This document shows, piece by piece, positions 32,109 to 42,432 of a DNA stretch of 64,000 nt (positions are counted from its first letter, which is position 1; every line of letters begins with the position of its first letter). The stretch is from contig VDMD01000003.1 of assembly GCA_007026445.1 (NCBI GenBank), forward strand, positions 682,001 through 746,000, in the 5' to 3' direction. The notes under the pieces were generated by a model that saw only the letters and a program-made list of their open reading frames with translations, was not told the DNA's origin and made no database searches. The stretch comes from Schizophyllum amplum. Its lineage: Eukaryota; Basidiomycota; Agaricomycetes; Agaricales; Schizophyllaceae. Both the position numbers and the translations under genes were made by a program.

Positions 32109-33089
32109 ATGGAGAACCCCGCGCAGGATATTCACGGCGTCTTCAGCGCGCTCACCACGGCGGAGAACGCGGACGTGCAGCGCGCCGCGGTCAACAAGTA
32201 CTACCTCCCGAACGCCGGATTCCGCCACCCGCTGTGCGCGGTGGAGCCGGGATACCTAAGCCGGGATAACATTTTGGGCGTGTACCAGTGAGTGTCTATC
32301 TACAATGCTAGCGACGGGAAAGGCGGATATTGACGTGCGCACAGGTGGTACAGGATCATGTCCCCCGTGTTGGAAGCGCAGATTTTGAACGTCGGTGCGT
32401 GTGCCAGTCACTACATTGTATTCCCTCCTTCTCACCTCGGCTCCCCTTGTACAGTCTTCCAACCCGAGACAGCCATATTGTATCTCGAGGGCGTGCAGAA
32501 GTTCCACATCCGCGTCTCGCCCTTTGCACCTGCGCCGGCACGGTGAGCGTGTTGCCTTCTGCTTCGAGGCGTGAAGCTGACGCAACCTACTTCCTTTCCC
32601 CCGCCTCCTACCTTGCTCTTCGCTCCCTTTTGCTTCACCTCCTCCTTCCTCCCCAGAATCATCGTCCGCATGACATTGCAGAAGGACCAGTTCTCAGGCT
32701 TGTACTACATCGCGATGCAGGAGGACTTCTACCATCCAGACGTAAGTTCCCCATCCATATCACCCTTTCCTCCTCATTTTTCTATCTGCGCTTGCGCTCT
32801 CCCATACCCTACTAAACCACCCCCTCAGGACCTCTTCGCCCTCGTCATCCCGCCCCTTTCCCCCCTCATCCGCCTCGCGCTCGACGCCGCCGGCGTCGCC
32901 AGTGGCATATACGCCAAACTCGGCCAACTTGTGGGCTTCTGGCGGACAGACGGGGGCTCGCGAGGCAACCGCGTAGCGGGTACTGCGACAGTGAATGCAA
33001 CCAATGCTGCCGTGAATGGTGGAAGCGGGGGCTATGTGACAGACAACTTGTACGAGGAGTCGGATGCGGAGGCGAAGAAGAGGGAATGA
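32109..33089 (+). CDS. SigF-like NTF2-like domain protein
   Basis: This is a fungal protein with the NTF2-like fold usually labelled SigF-like. The biochemical role is not established. The start at 32109 reads MENPAQDIHGVFSALTTAEN, then AAVNKYYLPNAGFRHPLCAV and SRDNILGVYQWYRIMSPVLE over the first intron. Then FQPETAILYLEGVQKFHIRV, RIIVRMTLQKDQFSGLYYIA and MQEDFYHPDDLFALVIPPLS. The C-terminal stretch (LIRLALDAAGVASGIYAKLG) is an amphipathic or membrane-associated helix, followed by a Gly/Asn-rich acidic tail ending DAEAKKRE. About 230 residues, with four short introns. The cone-like NTF2 fold is inferred from family resemblance. Confidence 0.78.
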
Positions 33090-33535
33090 TAGGCTGGTGA
33101 GAGGCGTGCAGGATGAGGAGTACGTGAGACGAGGAGGAGAAAGGAATCGGACATTGAGGCGCAGGTGAAGAGTGAGTCGACATAGGGCCCGGCGTGTACA
33201 TGCATTGTATACCAACCTGTCCGACGTGCATGTTTTGGACTGTATCTTTATGTAACGTATCGCCTACTTTAGTATCTGCTGGACATTATATTGGTGTCGT
33301 CTTTCAGGAAGGGGGCGTCTCTGTTGGTTGGCGAGACAAAGACTACTCATTGTGCGAGCCTGTGCGCGTAGCTGCACATGTGCCGTGGGAAAAGACTGAC
33401 ATGGCCCTCAACTCTCCCGGCTCCGCCATTCCACATCTGCTTTCGAGGTCCGTCAACTTTTTTTGGCCCATCCTTCACTCTAGCTCAATGACCTCACGCA
33501 GGTACAACTACATCTACTTACTACCCATACAGTAA
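33090..33535. other. Intergenic left of the inverted-repeat element
   Basis: 3' flank of the SigF-like gene. The last ten bases (33526-33535) are one copy of a 10-bp direct repeat that recurs at 34192-34201. Confidence 0.5.
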
Positions 33536-34191
33536 GAGGGGAGAGTCGATTATTATTATTCGATCCAGATCTCAGGGACCCGAAAACGAGCCGCAGCCCA
33601 ACGGAAGCCCCCAAGTCGGCTCCGGAGGGCGACCGGAGGCACGTGCAGCCTCCTGCTTGACCCACCGCCGCCGACCGGCGACCTGCAGGCGCGCTGGATG
33701 CCCTCTATATTGTCTGAGATGTGCACAGTGTTGATAGTGGAAAACATAGCACACACCTGAGGATAGGTAAGCACTAGAGGGCTGCCGGTCATGGCAGAAC
33801 GCGACCACCGACATCGTCGCCGATGTTGTAGCCGCCACGTGCAACGCCGGTGTGACTTGGCACGTGGTGAATGTTCAACATCTTCAAAAAAACTCGTAGC
33901 TCGACATCCGTTTGCTCTTACACAGACGTCTGTATCTCTACATACCATTTTAGCACCCATAAACGCAGCAGGGTAATACAGAGCCCGTTAAAGGATCCCC
34001 AGCGCCTTACAAACGGTGAAGACATGAATTTTGCGACAGCGGCGGTTGCCGGACGCGTCACGGTGACGGGCGCCAAGGCCACCGGGGACCGAACAAGGCA
34101 GGAACTTGAGGTGGCGGGAACCGAAAAGACGTAGTTTTAGTGCCATCAGCTTCCTCAGTCTAAATCGAATAATAATAATCGACTATGCGCT
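33536..34191. mobile_element. Probable MITE-like DNA transposon with terminal inverted repeats
   Basis: A 21-bp perfect inverted repeat (AGTCGATTATTATTATTCGA plus one base) lies at 33544-33564 and, in reverse complement, at 34164-34184. Weaker similarity continues inwards. Ten-bp direct repeats CATACAGTAA at 33526-33535 and 34192-34201 flank the unit and look like a target-site duplication. About 656 bp separate them. Internal ORFs (for example 33556-33960 minus) show no transposase, so the element would be non-autonomous. A 9-10-bp duplication would suit the Mutator (MULE) superfamily. The 7-8 bases between each direct repeat and the perfect inverted repeat match poorly, so the exact ends are uncertain. 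Confidence 0.65.
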
Positions 34192-35472
34192 CATACAGTA
34201 ATCACGACCGAATGATCACAATCAACTGCTATTGCCTCCTCGCTTCTGTCGCTGTCCGGATTCTTCGCATCTGTTGTTGTCGTCTTCCCCTCTGAACGTC
34301 GACCAGAATTCAGTCATATGTATGTTTCTTTACAGGCCAACCGTGAACAAATCCTGTGCTTCCCGTCACCTGGCCTGGTCGTTCTACATCGCCTTGAGGC
34401 AGATCTGCCTGCGGGGGATGTACATTGTCAATCTCCGCTGGCGAGTTGTCAACAAACCGTCTAGTGTCCTATCAAACTTCAAGCTTTGGGGCCGGACTTT
34501 ATTTACCGCAGAACTGCAAGCGACATGCTATACCCAATGCGTTTGGCTGCTTGCGGTTGACGCAGGTCCTGGAACGCCTCTCCTTGACCATCGCTGGACA
34601 ATGATGCACGCATAGTGAGTTTCTTACGTTCTATGAAGTTCTTCCTGTGACGATGCTACGGTATCAAGACCAGCCGCTGAGCAGTTGGGGATGCGTATAT
34701 ACGCGCCAGGACGCATGTTTGCTCATCTCGGGCAGCACGGCCACGGATGTCTTGTGCGCTGTTGGCGAATCTTACTGCTAGAACACGCGGACTGTCCCCG
34801 GGTGCAAATTCTGGCCTGCGCGCTGTTCCTCCCGTGGCAGACTTACAGAGAGTTCAAGGGCCTCAGACGACGTCCATCTGCCAAATGACTTTCGCTGGAG
34901 ATCACGCTGTGGATCCTGCCTGGCGAGGCTCTCTGGATTCCGACTTGTTGAACAAATACTGCGTCAGTGGCGCTGACGGCTACCGAGTCTGAATCTGTGG
35001 TACGCTTTCTCCTTTTTTTCTCGCCCCTCCCAGATTTATGTGAGCCCCGAGTGAATGTGCCTACAGGTGACGCAGCGCAACAGCGACCTCAAGGACTGGT
35101 GCGCTGCCCTCGCTCGCACTGTATTCAACAGAATAAACTCAGTTCGACAGCCCGACATTGTCTGGACCGCCCAAAGCTGTGTGAGTACCGGCAGGTAGGG
35201 GTGGGCAATGGAATAATGTCGTTAATCCCCAACGTACATGCAGGTCCTCCCGCCTACGAAATGAAGGATCACAAGCGCCAAGTTCGATGCGGTCCCGCTG
35301 CCCAGCCCCCAGCTGCGTAATACATCTGCGGGGAAGTGACGCTCTTGGGCACCTCGAGCAGGTATAAAAGGGAGGCTGGACGGCCTGTATTCCTCAGCTT
35401 CAAACCAGCGACACTTCCCTTCGCTCTTCAAGCCCTCTCCAGCCTCCTCCACCCGCCTGGTACTCAGCAACC
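34192..35472. other. Intergenic with a possible small gene remnant, then hydrophobin promoter
   Basis: Between about 34967 and 35260 the plus strand can be read as TASVALTATESESV, an intron, then VTQRNSDLKDWCAALARTVF with NRINSVRQPDIVWTAQSC and a short last exon ending LPPTK. It is unlike the surrounding noncoding DNA but belongs to no family I know, and no start is clear. The right 110 bases hold the hydrophobin promoter. Confidence 0.35.
35363..35370 (+). promoter_or_regulatory. TATA box of the hydrophobin gene
   Basis: TATAAAAG lies 110 bases before the start codon and is followed by a long C/T-rich leader, typical of strongly expressed hydrophobin genes. Confidence 0.65.
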
Positions 35473-35974
35473 ATGCGCTTCTTCTCTGTCCTCGTTCTCG
35501 CTCTGCCCGCGCTCGCCATCGCCAGCGCCGTCCCCCGCGGCGCCGAGACTGGCAAGCCCGCCAGCTGCTCCGGCGGCGGCGTGTACTGCTGCAACAAGAC
35601 CACCAAGGTATGGCTTGCACCGTTTCGCCGAGGCTTGCTTGCTCACGAACCATCAACCCGCAGACCACCGACAAGTCCATCCAAGGCCTTCTCGCCGGTG
35701 TCGGCGTCGTCGTCAAGAACATCCACGACCTTGTGTATGTTGCGCTGTTATTCCGTTGCTCTTAAGGCATGCTGACGGAAAGGGATAGTGGTCTCAACTG
35801 CTCGCCCATCACCGCCATCGGTGTCGGAGGCACCAAGTGCACGGCGCAGACGGTCTGCTGCAGCGACACCTACCAGGTACGTGACTCAGACCGAGTGCAT
35901 TGTGGTTCTGCTTGCTGAGACTCCCATAGAACGGTCTGGTCAACGTCAACTGTGTCCCCATCAACATTCTTTGA
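35473..35974 (+). CDS. Class I hydrophobin
   Basis: This is a small secreted amphipathic protein that self-assembles at air-water interfaces and coats aerial hyphae. The start at 35473 reads [20 protein letters not shown], a clear signal peptide. The eight cysteines follow the hydrophobin order: SC, six residues, CC, 32 residues, C, 12 residues, C, 5 residues, CC, 12 residues, C, and six residues to the end. This spacing fits class I. Motifs include [40 protein letters not shown] and [14 protein letters not shown]. Three introns (near 35609, 35734 and 35878) are in the usual places of basidiomycete hydrophobin genes. The stop is TGA at 35972-35974. Confidence 0.95.
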
Positions 35975-36403
35975 GGTGTTGACTAGCAGATAGCCCGTGT
36001 GCCCGCACCGCGTGGTTTGGCGTCCGTGGTTTATGTGACGCGAGAAAATAAGGAGCTCAGTTGTATTGTAAACACTTCATCGCAACGTATACTTGATTGT
36101 GACGCGGTGAAAGCCTTCTGAAGTGATCAAGGTCTTCGAGAAGATTGCGAGGATTCCCAGTGGTCTTAAGTTTTAAAGCTTCCCACTAGCTCGAGCGAAT
36201 ACATATGAAATCGTCGGTTCTGCACGAACGATTACTGGCCGGCCTATGTACTGTAGCGACGACCCTGAATGGCTACTGTAATGATACTGATGATGCCCGT
36301 AAATATTTTGCCTACTCGATACACATGAAGTTGAACCAGAGTCCTCAATGATAGCCTCAAGCTCTTTATGCTTCTCTCACACTTGCCTCTTCTACCGCCC
36401 GCC
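35975..36403. other. 3' region between hydrophobin and dihydroxyacetone kinase
   Basis: Convergent 3' flanks. Nothing coding was recognised. Confidence 0.5.
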
Positions 36404-38441
36404 TCATAACACCTTCGCCATCCCCGCCGTCAGCGACACCAAACTCATTGCGCCCGGATCCGGTGGCAGGTTCCCCGTATCTCCCACATACGTCGCCCGC
36501 CCGAGTTTCGCCGTCAGCGCCGCCGTCCCCTCGCCGCCCTCCTTGCACGCCCTCGCGGCGTCCGCGAACGTCTTCGCCGTCCCCAGCGCCTCCACGAACG
36601 GGATCAGCGCGTCCATCACCGTTCGGTGCCCCACGCGTGCCGCCGTGCTCTGCTTCAGCACCTCAATCGCCGCCGTGCCCGTCTCGCCCCAGAACGCCAA
36701 GTCGACGCTGACCTTGCCAGAGCCGCCATCCTCGCCCGCGCGCCGTCGCACCTCGGCCGTCAGTGCCGCGAGGAAGATGGAGAAGATCGCGCCGAGCGTG
36801 CCCCCGCACGTATCGTCAATGAGCTCAGTCAGCGCACGCAGCACGCCCACCAGCTCGCCGTCCGCACCAAGGCCACCGTCGAGCGCCGCGAGCACCGCCT
36901 TCGAGCCATTCGCGCACGTCTCGCCGCAGTCGCCGTCGCCGACGATTGTGTCCCAGCGCGTCAAGTCCGGCTCGGCGGCGAGCACGGCCTGCGCACCCGC
37001 GCGCACGATGCGCTGGAGAGCTGCGGGGTCAACGCGGAGGGCTGGGCCGGCGGCGGCGTGCCCGTTGAGGTGCTTGCCGTCGGCGGGGATGTCAATGAAT
37101 TTCTCTTCGCGGGTGCGGGTGGCGAGGTGAGAGGGGGCGGGGTATACGTTGCCCGAGGGCCAGGAGACGGTGCCGTGCGGAGCGTCGAGGAAGGTGATGA
37201 GCTCGTCGACGGTGGAGGCGGTCTTGGCGATGTGGGAGAGATTGAGCAGGGAGAGGGAGAAGCCGTAGGCGTTGAGGGTGGTCAGGAAGGACCCGCAGAA
37301 GACACGGGCTGGGATGATGCCGACCTCCTCTGCGCGCTTTGTCAGTTGCGTGATCGCGACAATGAGAAAGGAACGCACTGAGCTGCAAGAGCGTCTCATC
37401 AACGATAGCATACATCTCCAGTACGCTGAGACCGCCCATGTTGTTAACGAGCAGAACAATCGAATCCTCCTTGTCGAAGGGTACGAATGCACGCTCAGCA
37501 TCCTCCTTGTCAAGTAGGAGCTTGAGCATACGAGCGATGAGATCGGTCGAGGACGGTTGCGGCTTCACAACAAATACACCCTACGTCCCTGTCAGCGTCT
37601 GTAACGCCGCGCGTGGATAGTGGACGCACCGGTTCGTTATGCAACCCAAGACCAATCTCCACGACGTCGTCTGGTACTGGCGCCTTGTCTCCGCGACCCG
37701 GGACGTGACAATGACCCATCGTGCAACCGATCGAGCCCACACCGCCAGTGACGGCGCGACCAAGATTAAGCACATCTTCAAACTTCCATTTGGCCTCAGA
37801 TGCAGCGCCGAGGATTTTGCAAACTACCGAAAAAGATCAGGCAATGGAACAAGGGTTATGACTGAGCACGCACCAAGCATCGTGCCCGCCATTGCTCTCC
37901 TTCCTACAAGCGCACCCTTCGTCCGTCCCACAGAAACATCGTCACCGACGGGCAGTATCGCTATGTTTGATATGCCATCCGCTCGTGCTTGTTGGCACGC
38001 GAGGCCGAAGTGCAAGTTATCACCCGTGTCTGAAGAGTGGGTCAGGCATTTGCTTGAAGCATTCGATCGAAGACTAACAATTCGTGATGATGAGGATGGT
38101 GCCGTTCGTGCTCGGGCTTGCCTTCACTGCGCCGTAAACCTGCCGCGCGCTGGGGCTGGCAAAGATGTCACCGCTCACGGCACCGGTCAAGAGTCCACGT
38201 CCAGTGAAGCCCGCAAATCCTGGTTCATGGCCCGCGCCACCGCCAGAGATGAGCCTAGGAACGTGTAAGATCGCGTCTCGGACAGATGCTGGTCGACATA
38301 CGTGACTTTGTCCGTATCATGCGCGGCATCGATGACCGTTCGGATCGATGGGAGTAGCGAGAGGGACGGGTGAGAGGCTACGATGCCCTGCAGCGAGCGC
38401 ACGACGAGCGTAGTGTGGTCGTCGAAGACGTGACGATCCAT
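36404..38441 (-). CDS. DAK1: Dihydroxyacetone kinase (single-chain, DhaK + DhaL)
   Basis: This enzyme phosphorylates dihydroxyacetone with ATP; related enzymes act on glyceraldehyde and erythrulose. The start at 38441 reads MDRHVFDDHTTLVVRSLQGI. The DhaK part has LISGGGAGHEPGFAGFTGRG, GAVSGDIFASPSARQVYGAV, GDNLHFGLACQQARADGISN, VGDDVSV, GGVGSIGCTMGHCHVPG and EIGLGLHNEPG, whose His is the residue that binds substrate covalently. Then VLLVNNMGGLSVLEMYAIVD and VFCGSFLTTLNAYGFSLSLL follow. The DhaL part has WDTIVGDGDCGETCANGSKA (ATP/Mg site), DDTCGGTLGAIFSIFLAAL and, near the end, GRATYVGDTGNLPPDPGAMS. It ends GMAKVL at 36404. All key residues are seen. Six or more introns lie in the N-terminal half; the last 1 kb is one exon. 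It is head to head with a dihydroxyacetone-synthase-like gene, 869 bases apart. Confidence 0.92.
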
Positions 38442-39310
38442 GACGTGCGCAGCGGAGAGTTGGATGGCGAACGGCGTGTACTGCGTAGGGCAACAGACAG
38501 GGATTTATGAAGATGCCCCACCATTAAGGTCTATCGCCGCGCACGGGAACGGGAAGGAAGGTCAGGCCGGAGTCAGATTGGGGTCAGGCGCGCGTCAGTT
38601 CGATCTTCCCGACATCTATCCATAACTCCGCGCCTAATTCCTATGCTCGGAGGTCGAGTGAGCAGCGCGGAGGCGCCAACCAGTTCACAAGCCGGATGAT
38701 GCACTGATCGGACGGGGTTAGGACGGGGTTGAGACCATCGCTGCGATTGTGAGACTTGCGGACTGAAGGTTAGATAGGTTCCGCACGAGGGGCAACTCGA
38801 AACATACCAAAAGGACAGCCTTGCAGCTCTCACAACCATGGCTCGCAGCGAAGGCAAGCCCAATATCAATGGCGAAATGTCCTATTACTGTATTGCGCTC
38901 TAGCAAAGTCGAATCGTAGTCGTGATATCGGGAGGACTCAGGAGGGCGCAGCAGCGATTCCGTGCCGTGGGGATATGATCCGGGATATCCTTTCCCACGC
39001 TCATCGAGCCGCCCGTCGGACCTCGCGGCATGGCGCCGAGGGCGGTATCGCGTCGCCTTTCGGGGTGCTCTTGTCCTGCGTGAGCCTCCGTGAGAGACCG
39101 GACACAAGATCGGAGATATATGATTCCTCACCAACACTTGAGCCATGGGACCCTTCGGCGCCCGATGTGGTGTCCGTCTAGGAAAGCGTGTTCAGAAGAC
39201 TTGATGATTGCAAAGTACGCCCCTTGCGTATAAAGGATATCGGGGCTTCGAGCGCAGGCTCCCCCGCACCCCCACGGGATACCCCAACCCCTTCCCCATA
39301 GTACCCCGCA
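38442..39310. promoter_or_regulatory. Divergent promoter region between DAK and DHAS-like genes
   Basis: The two genes start on opposite strands away from this 869-base stretch. A TATA-like box for the plus gene lies at 39229-39235. A minus-strand ORF of 142 codons (38718-39146) has no recognisable content and was not accepted as a gene. Co-regulation is inferred from the arrangement. Confidence 0.5.
39229..39235 (+). promoter_or_regulatory. TATA-like box of the DHAS-like gene
   Basis: TATAAAG lies 76 bases before the ATG at 39311. Confidence 0.55.
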
Positions 39311-41909
39311 ATGTCAACAGTGGAAGCAGGCGCGCTATCGGGTCTCTCAGCGGACCCAAAGGTCCCGGCGAAGGACGCCACTGTACGCGCTGCGATTATG
39401 CATAATCCTTGCTGAATCGTCCTTTGCAGCCCGAGATCGAGAAGCTGGTCGTCAACACCGTGCGCGTCTTGGGAGCGGACCTGACGCAGGCAGTCAGTGT
39501 TTGACATTGACCGTACATCTTTTCACGACGCTCACCTACTATCCAGTTCAAGGGTGGCCACCCTGGCACGGTTATGGGCGCCGCAGCCATTGGTGTCGCG
39601 CTCTGGCGCTACATGATGCGCTACAACCCGAAGAACCCGGAGTGGTTCAACCGCGATCGCTTCGTCCTGAGCGCAGGACACGCGTGCCTATGGCAGTACA
39701 TCCACCTCCACCTCGCCGGATATGATGCATGGACGCTCGACACGCTGAAGCAGTACCACAACCCTGATTTCGGTGTGAGCATTACACGTGTTGTTAGATT
39801 GGCGGACCGCTCACGTTCACTGCAGATAGCCGCTGGCCACCCAGAGATCGAGTTTCCAGGCATCGAGCTCACAACGGGTCTCCTCGGTCAAGGTGTCGGA
39901 AACGCGGTCGGCCTCGCCATGGCTTCCAAGAACCTCGCAGCGACGTACAACAAGCCCGACTTCCCCATCGTAGACAACAAGATCTGGTGCTTCGTCGGCG
40001 ACGGCTGCCTGCAGGAAGGCGTCGGCCAGGAGTCGCTCTCTCTCGCCGGCCATCTGCGTCTCGACAACCTCATCGTCATCTACGATGACAACTCCGTCAG
40101 TCCCTGTCCTTTCCTGTACAGATCCCTCAACTCACCGTTAGCTTATTCCAGGTTACCGTCGACGGCAGCATCGCCACCTGCTTCACAGACGACACGTCGG
40201 CCAAGATGAAGGCCATGGGTTTCCACGTCATCGAGGTCTACGACGGCACCAACGACCTCACGGCCATCATCAAGGCGCTTGACGAGGCGAAGGCAACCAA
40301 GGGCAAGCCCGGCTTCGTCCACGTCCGCACCATTATCGGGTTCGGGAGCCGGAAGCAGAACACAGGCGCCGCCCATGGCGCGGCGCTTGGGGAGGACGAG
40401 GTCTCGTACGTCAAGCAGATGTTTGGCTTCGACCCGGCGAAGAAATATGTGATTCCGGACGAGGTATATGGTGCGTCGCAACTCTGCTTGGCTGTCCAGA
40501 CGACCCATTGACCGATGCTGCAGACTACTTCCAACCTGTCGTAAAGCGCGGCGCGGACGATGAGGAGGTGTGGAACATCCTGTATGCTCAGTACGGCAAG
40601 GCGCACCCGGTCGAGTACGCGGAGTTGGAGCAGCGGCTCACGGGAAGGCTGCCGGACGGATGGAAGGACGACCTTCCGCCAAAGAGCGCGCTCCCGACGG
40701 CGCCGCAAGCGACGCGCAAGTCTGCAGGAATCGCCGTTCAGGCGCTTGTGCCAAAGTACAAGCATTTCATGGCCGGGTCCGCGGACCTCATGGAGTCTAC
40801 ATTCGTGAACTTCAAGGGGCAGGTCGACTTCCAATGCGTACGTCCTGTCTTAAATGTGATGTCGGCTTTCTACTGAGAATCCTCGTCACAGCCAGATACC
40901 GGGTTCGGCGACTATTCCGGGCGCCAGATCCGCTATGGCATTCGTGAGTTTGCGATGTTGGCTGCTGCGAACGGCATGAACGCCTACCAGAAAGGAATGG
41001 TAATCCCGTGAGTGACTTCTTACATCATAACGGCCAGCGCTGACACTGAGTGACCAGCGTCTGCTCATCCTACTTCGCCTTCTGGCAGTACTGCATCTCT
41101 GCGTGTCGTCTGTCAGCTCTCATGGGACTACGGTTCATCGGACTGGGCACTCACGACTCTATCGGTGTTGGTGAGGATGGGCCCACGCATCAGGCCATCG
41201 CGTAGGTGCTAACGCTGCATCCGGTAATCGTCCGCTGACGGTCCTCTTCAGACTGGCTGGGTTCTTCCGCGCTCTGCCTAACTTCAACCTCATCCGCCCG
41301 GCGGATGCCGAGGAAGTCCTTGGCGCATGGGAGATCGCGCTCGACGCAGAGCATACGCCGACTCTCATGTGCCTCACTCGCCAAGGTGTGCCGCTCCTGG
41401 AGCACTCCGACCGCGCGAAGGTGCACAAGGGTGCATATACGATCTTCGCCAACTACGAGGGCAGCGAGGACCCCGAGCTCGTGCTTATCGCGACCGGCTC
41501 TGAGGTGTGGCGTGCTGTGGAGTCCGCGAAGAAGCTAGTCCCGCTACGCACGCGCGTCGTGAGCATGCCCCTCCAGTCCAGGTTCGATCGCCAGCCGGCC
41601 GAGTACCGTCGGGCGACACTGGCGACGGGGAAGGCGTTAGCAGTCGCGATTGAGCCATGGGCTTCGTACGGTTGGGCGCGCTATGCACACGCGTCGATGA
41701 GCTTGCACACATTCGGGTTGAGCGCGCCGCAGGAGACGTTATTCGAGCTGTTCGGCTACGGGATCGACACCATTGTGGAGAAGGTATCGCAGTTCGTCGA
41801 AAGCAGGCGGATGGAAGGGAAGATAGTACTGCCAGAGGTGGGTGATTTCGAGGAGCTGCTGCTGGGTTATGCGAAGAAGCATGCTGGGCCGGAGCTGGAC
41901 TTGCACTGA
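39311..41909 (+). CDS. Dihydroxyacetone synthase-like transketolase
   Basis: This is a thiamine-diphosphate enzyme of the transketolase family. Several blocks look closer to dihydroxyacetone synthase (formaldehyde transketolase) than to ordinary transketolase: [49 protein letters not shown] and [20 protein letters not shown]. The start at 39311 ([17 protein letters not shown]) joins to [20 protein letters not shown], then [20 protein letters not shown]. ThDP/Mg sites [12 protein letters not shown] and [12 protein letters not shown] are present. Substrate histidines are seen in [27 protein letters not shown] and VGEDGPTHQ; the catalytic Glu is in YGIREFAM, where the usual His after Glu is Phe. 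It ends GPELDLH at 41909. About eight introns occur; the region 40830-41210 has several small exons. The first intron donor (AAG|GTCCCG) is weak, so the start is moderately sure. Assignment of formaldehyde as acceptor is inference. Confidence 0.85.
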
Positions 41910-42432
41910 ACGGAAGGACTGTAACATTGTAAAACCACGTACCATCGACCATATTTTTCAATTCAAGCCTGTTTCTGAATAATATTGCGTGCTTTCCGCG
42001 TGAATTCGATCTTCACAAGTCCTGCTGAGACGAACCTGGCAGAGTGCTAAAAATCGGTCGACAATTGGGCGTATACTGATTATAGGAAGTATTACTGACC
42101 ATAGAAGATACATTTCATGATACTCGATGATACTGGGGCTTCAGGACAGCTGAAGGACTTAGAGGAAGGAAGATGAGGAGCAGATGGATAACATGAGGGG
42201 AACGTGAGATTGCTTCCGTCAAGGGACTGCCTTATCTAGATGAGGCCCCTTTCGGCAGCGTGGTTGCGAGCGCACGTGGTCTTGCCGCAGAAGAATGTTC
42301 AAAAAGTTCCGAGTTACATAAAGCCAGCGAGAACGGCCATTTTGCGGCGAAGGAGCCAGGTAACCCCAAGCTGGGCATTAGAGTTGCTCAAGGCTCGCTC
42401 AAATCGTCGTCCTACAGGGAAATTCGAGAGTC
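41910..42432. other. Intergenic between DHAS-like and C2H2 genes
   Basis: Nothing coding was recognised. Confidence 0.5.

Noticed and set aside
38718..39146. Minus-strand ORF of 142 codons inside the DAK/DHAS intergenic region
   Set aside because: No recognisable motif, and composition like noncoding DNA. It lies where a divergent promoter is expected.
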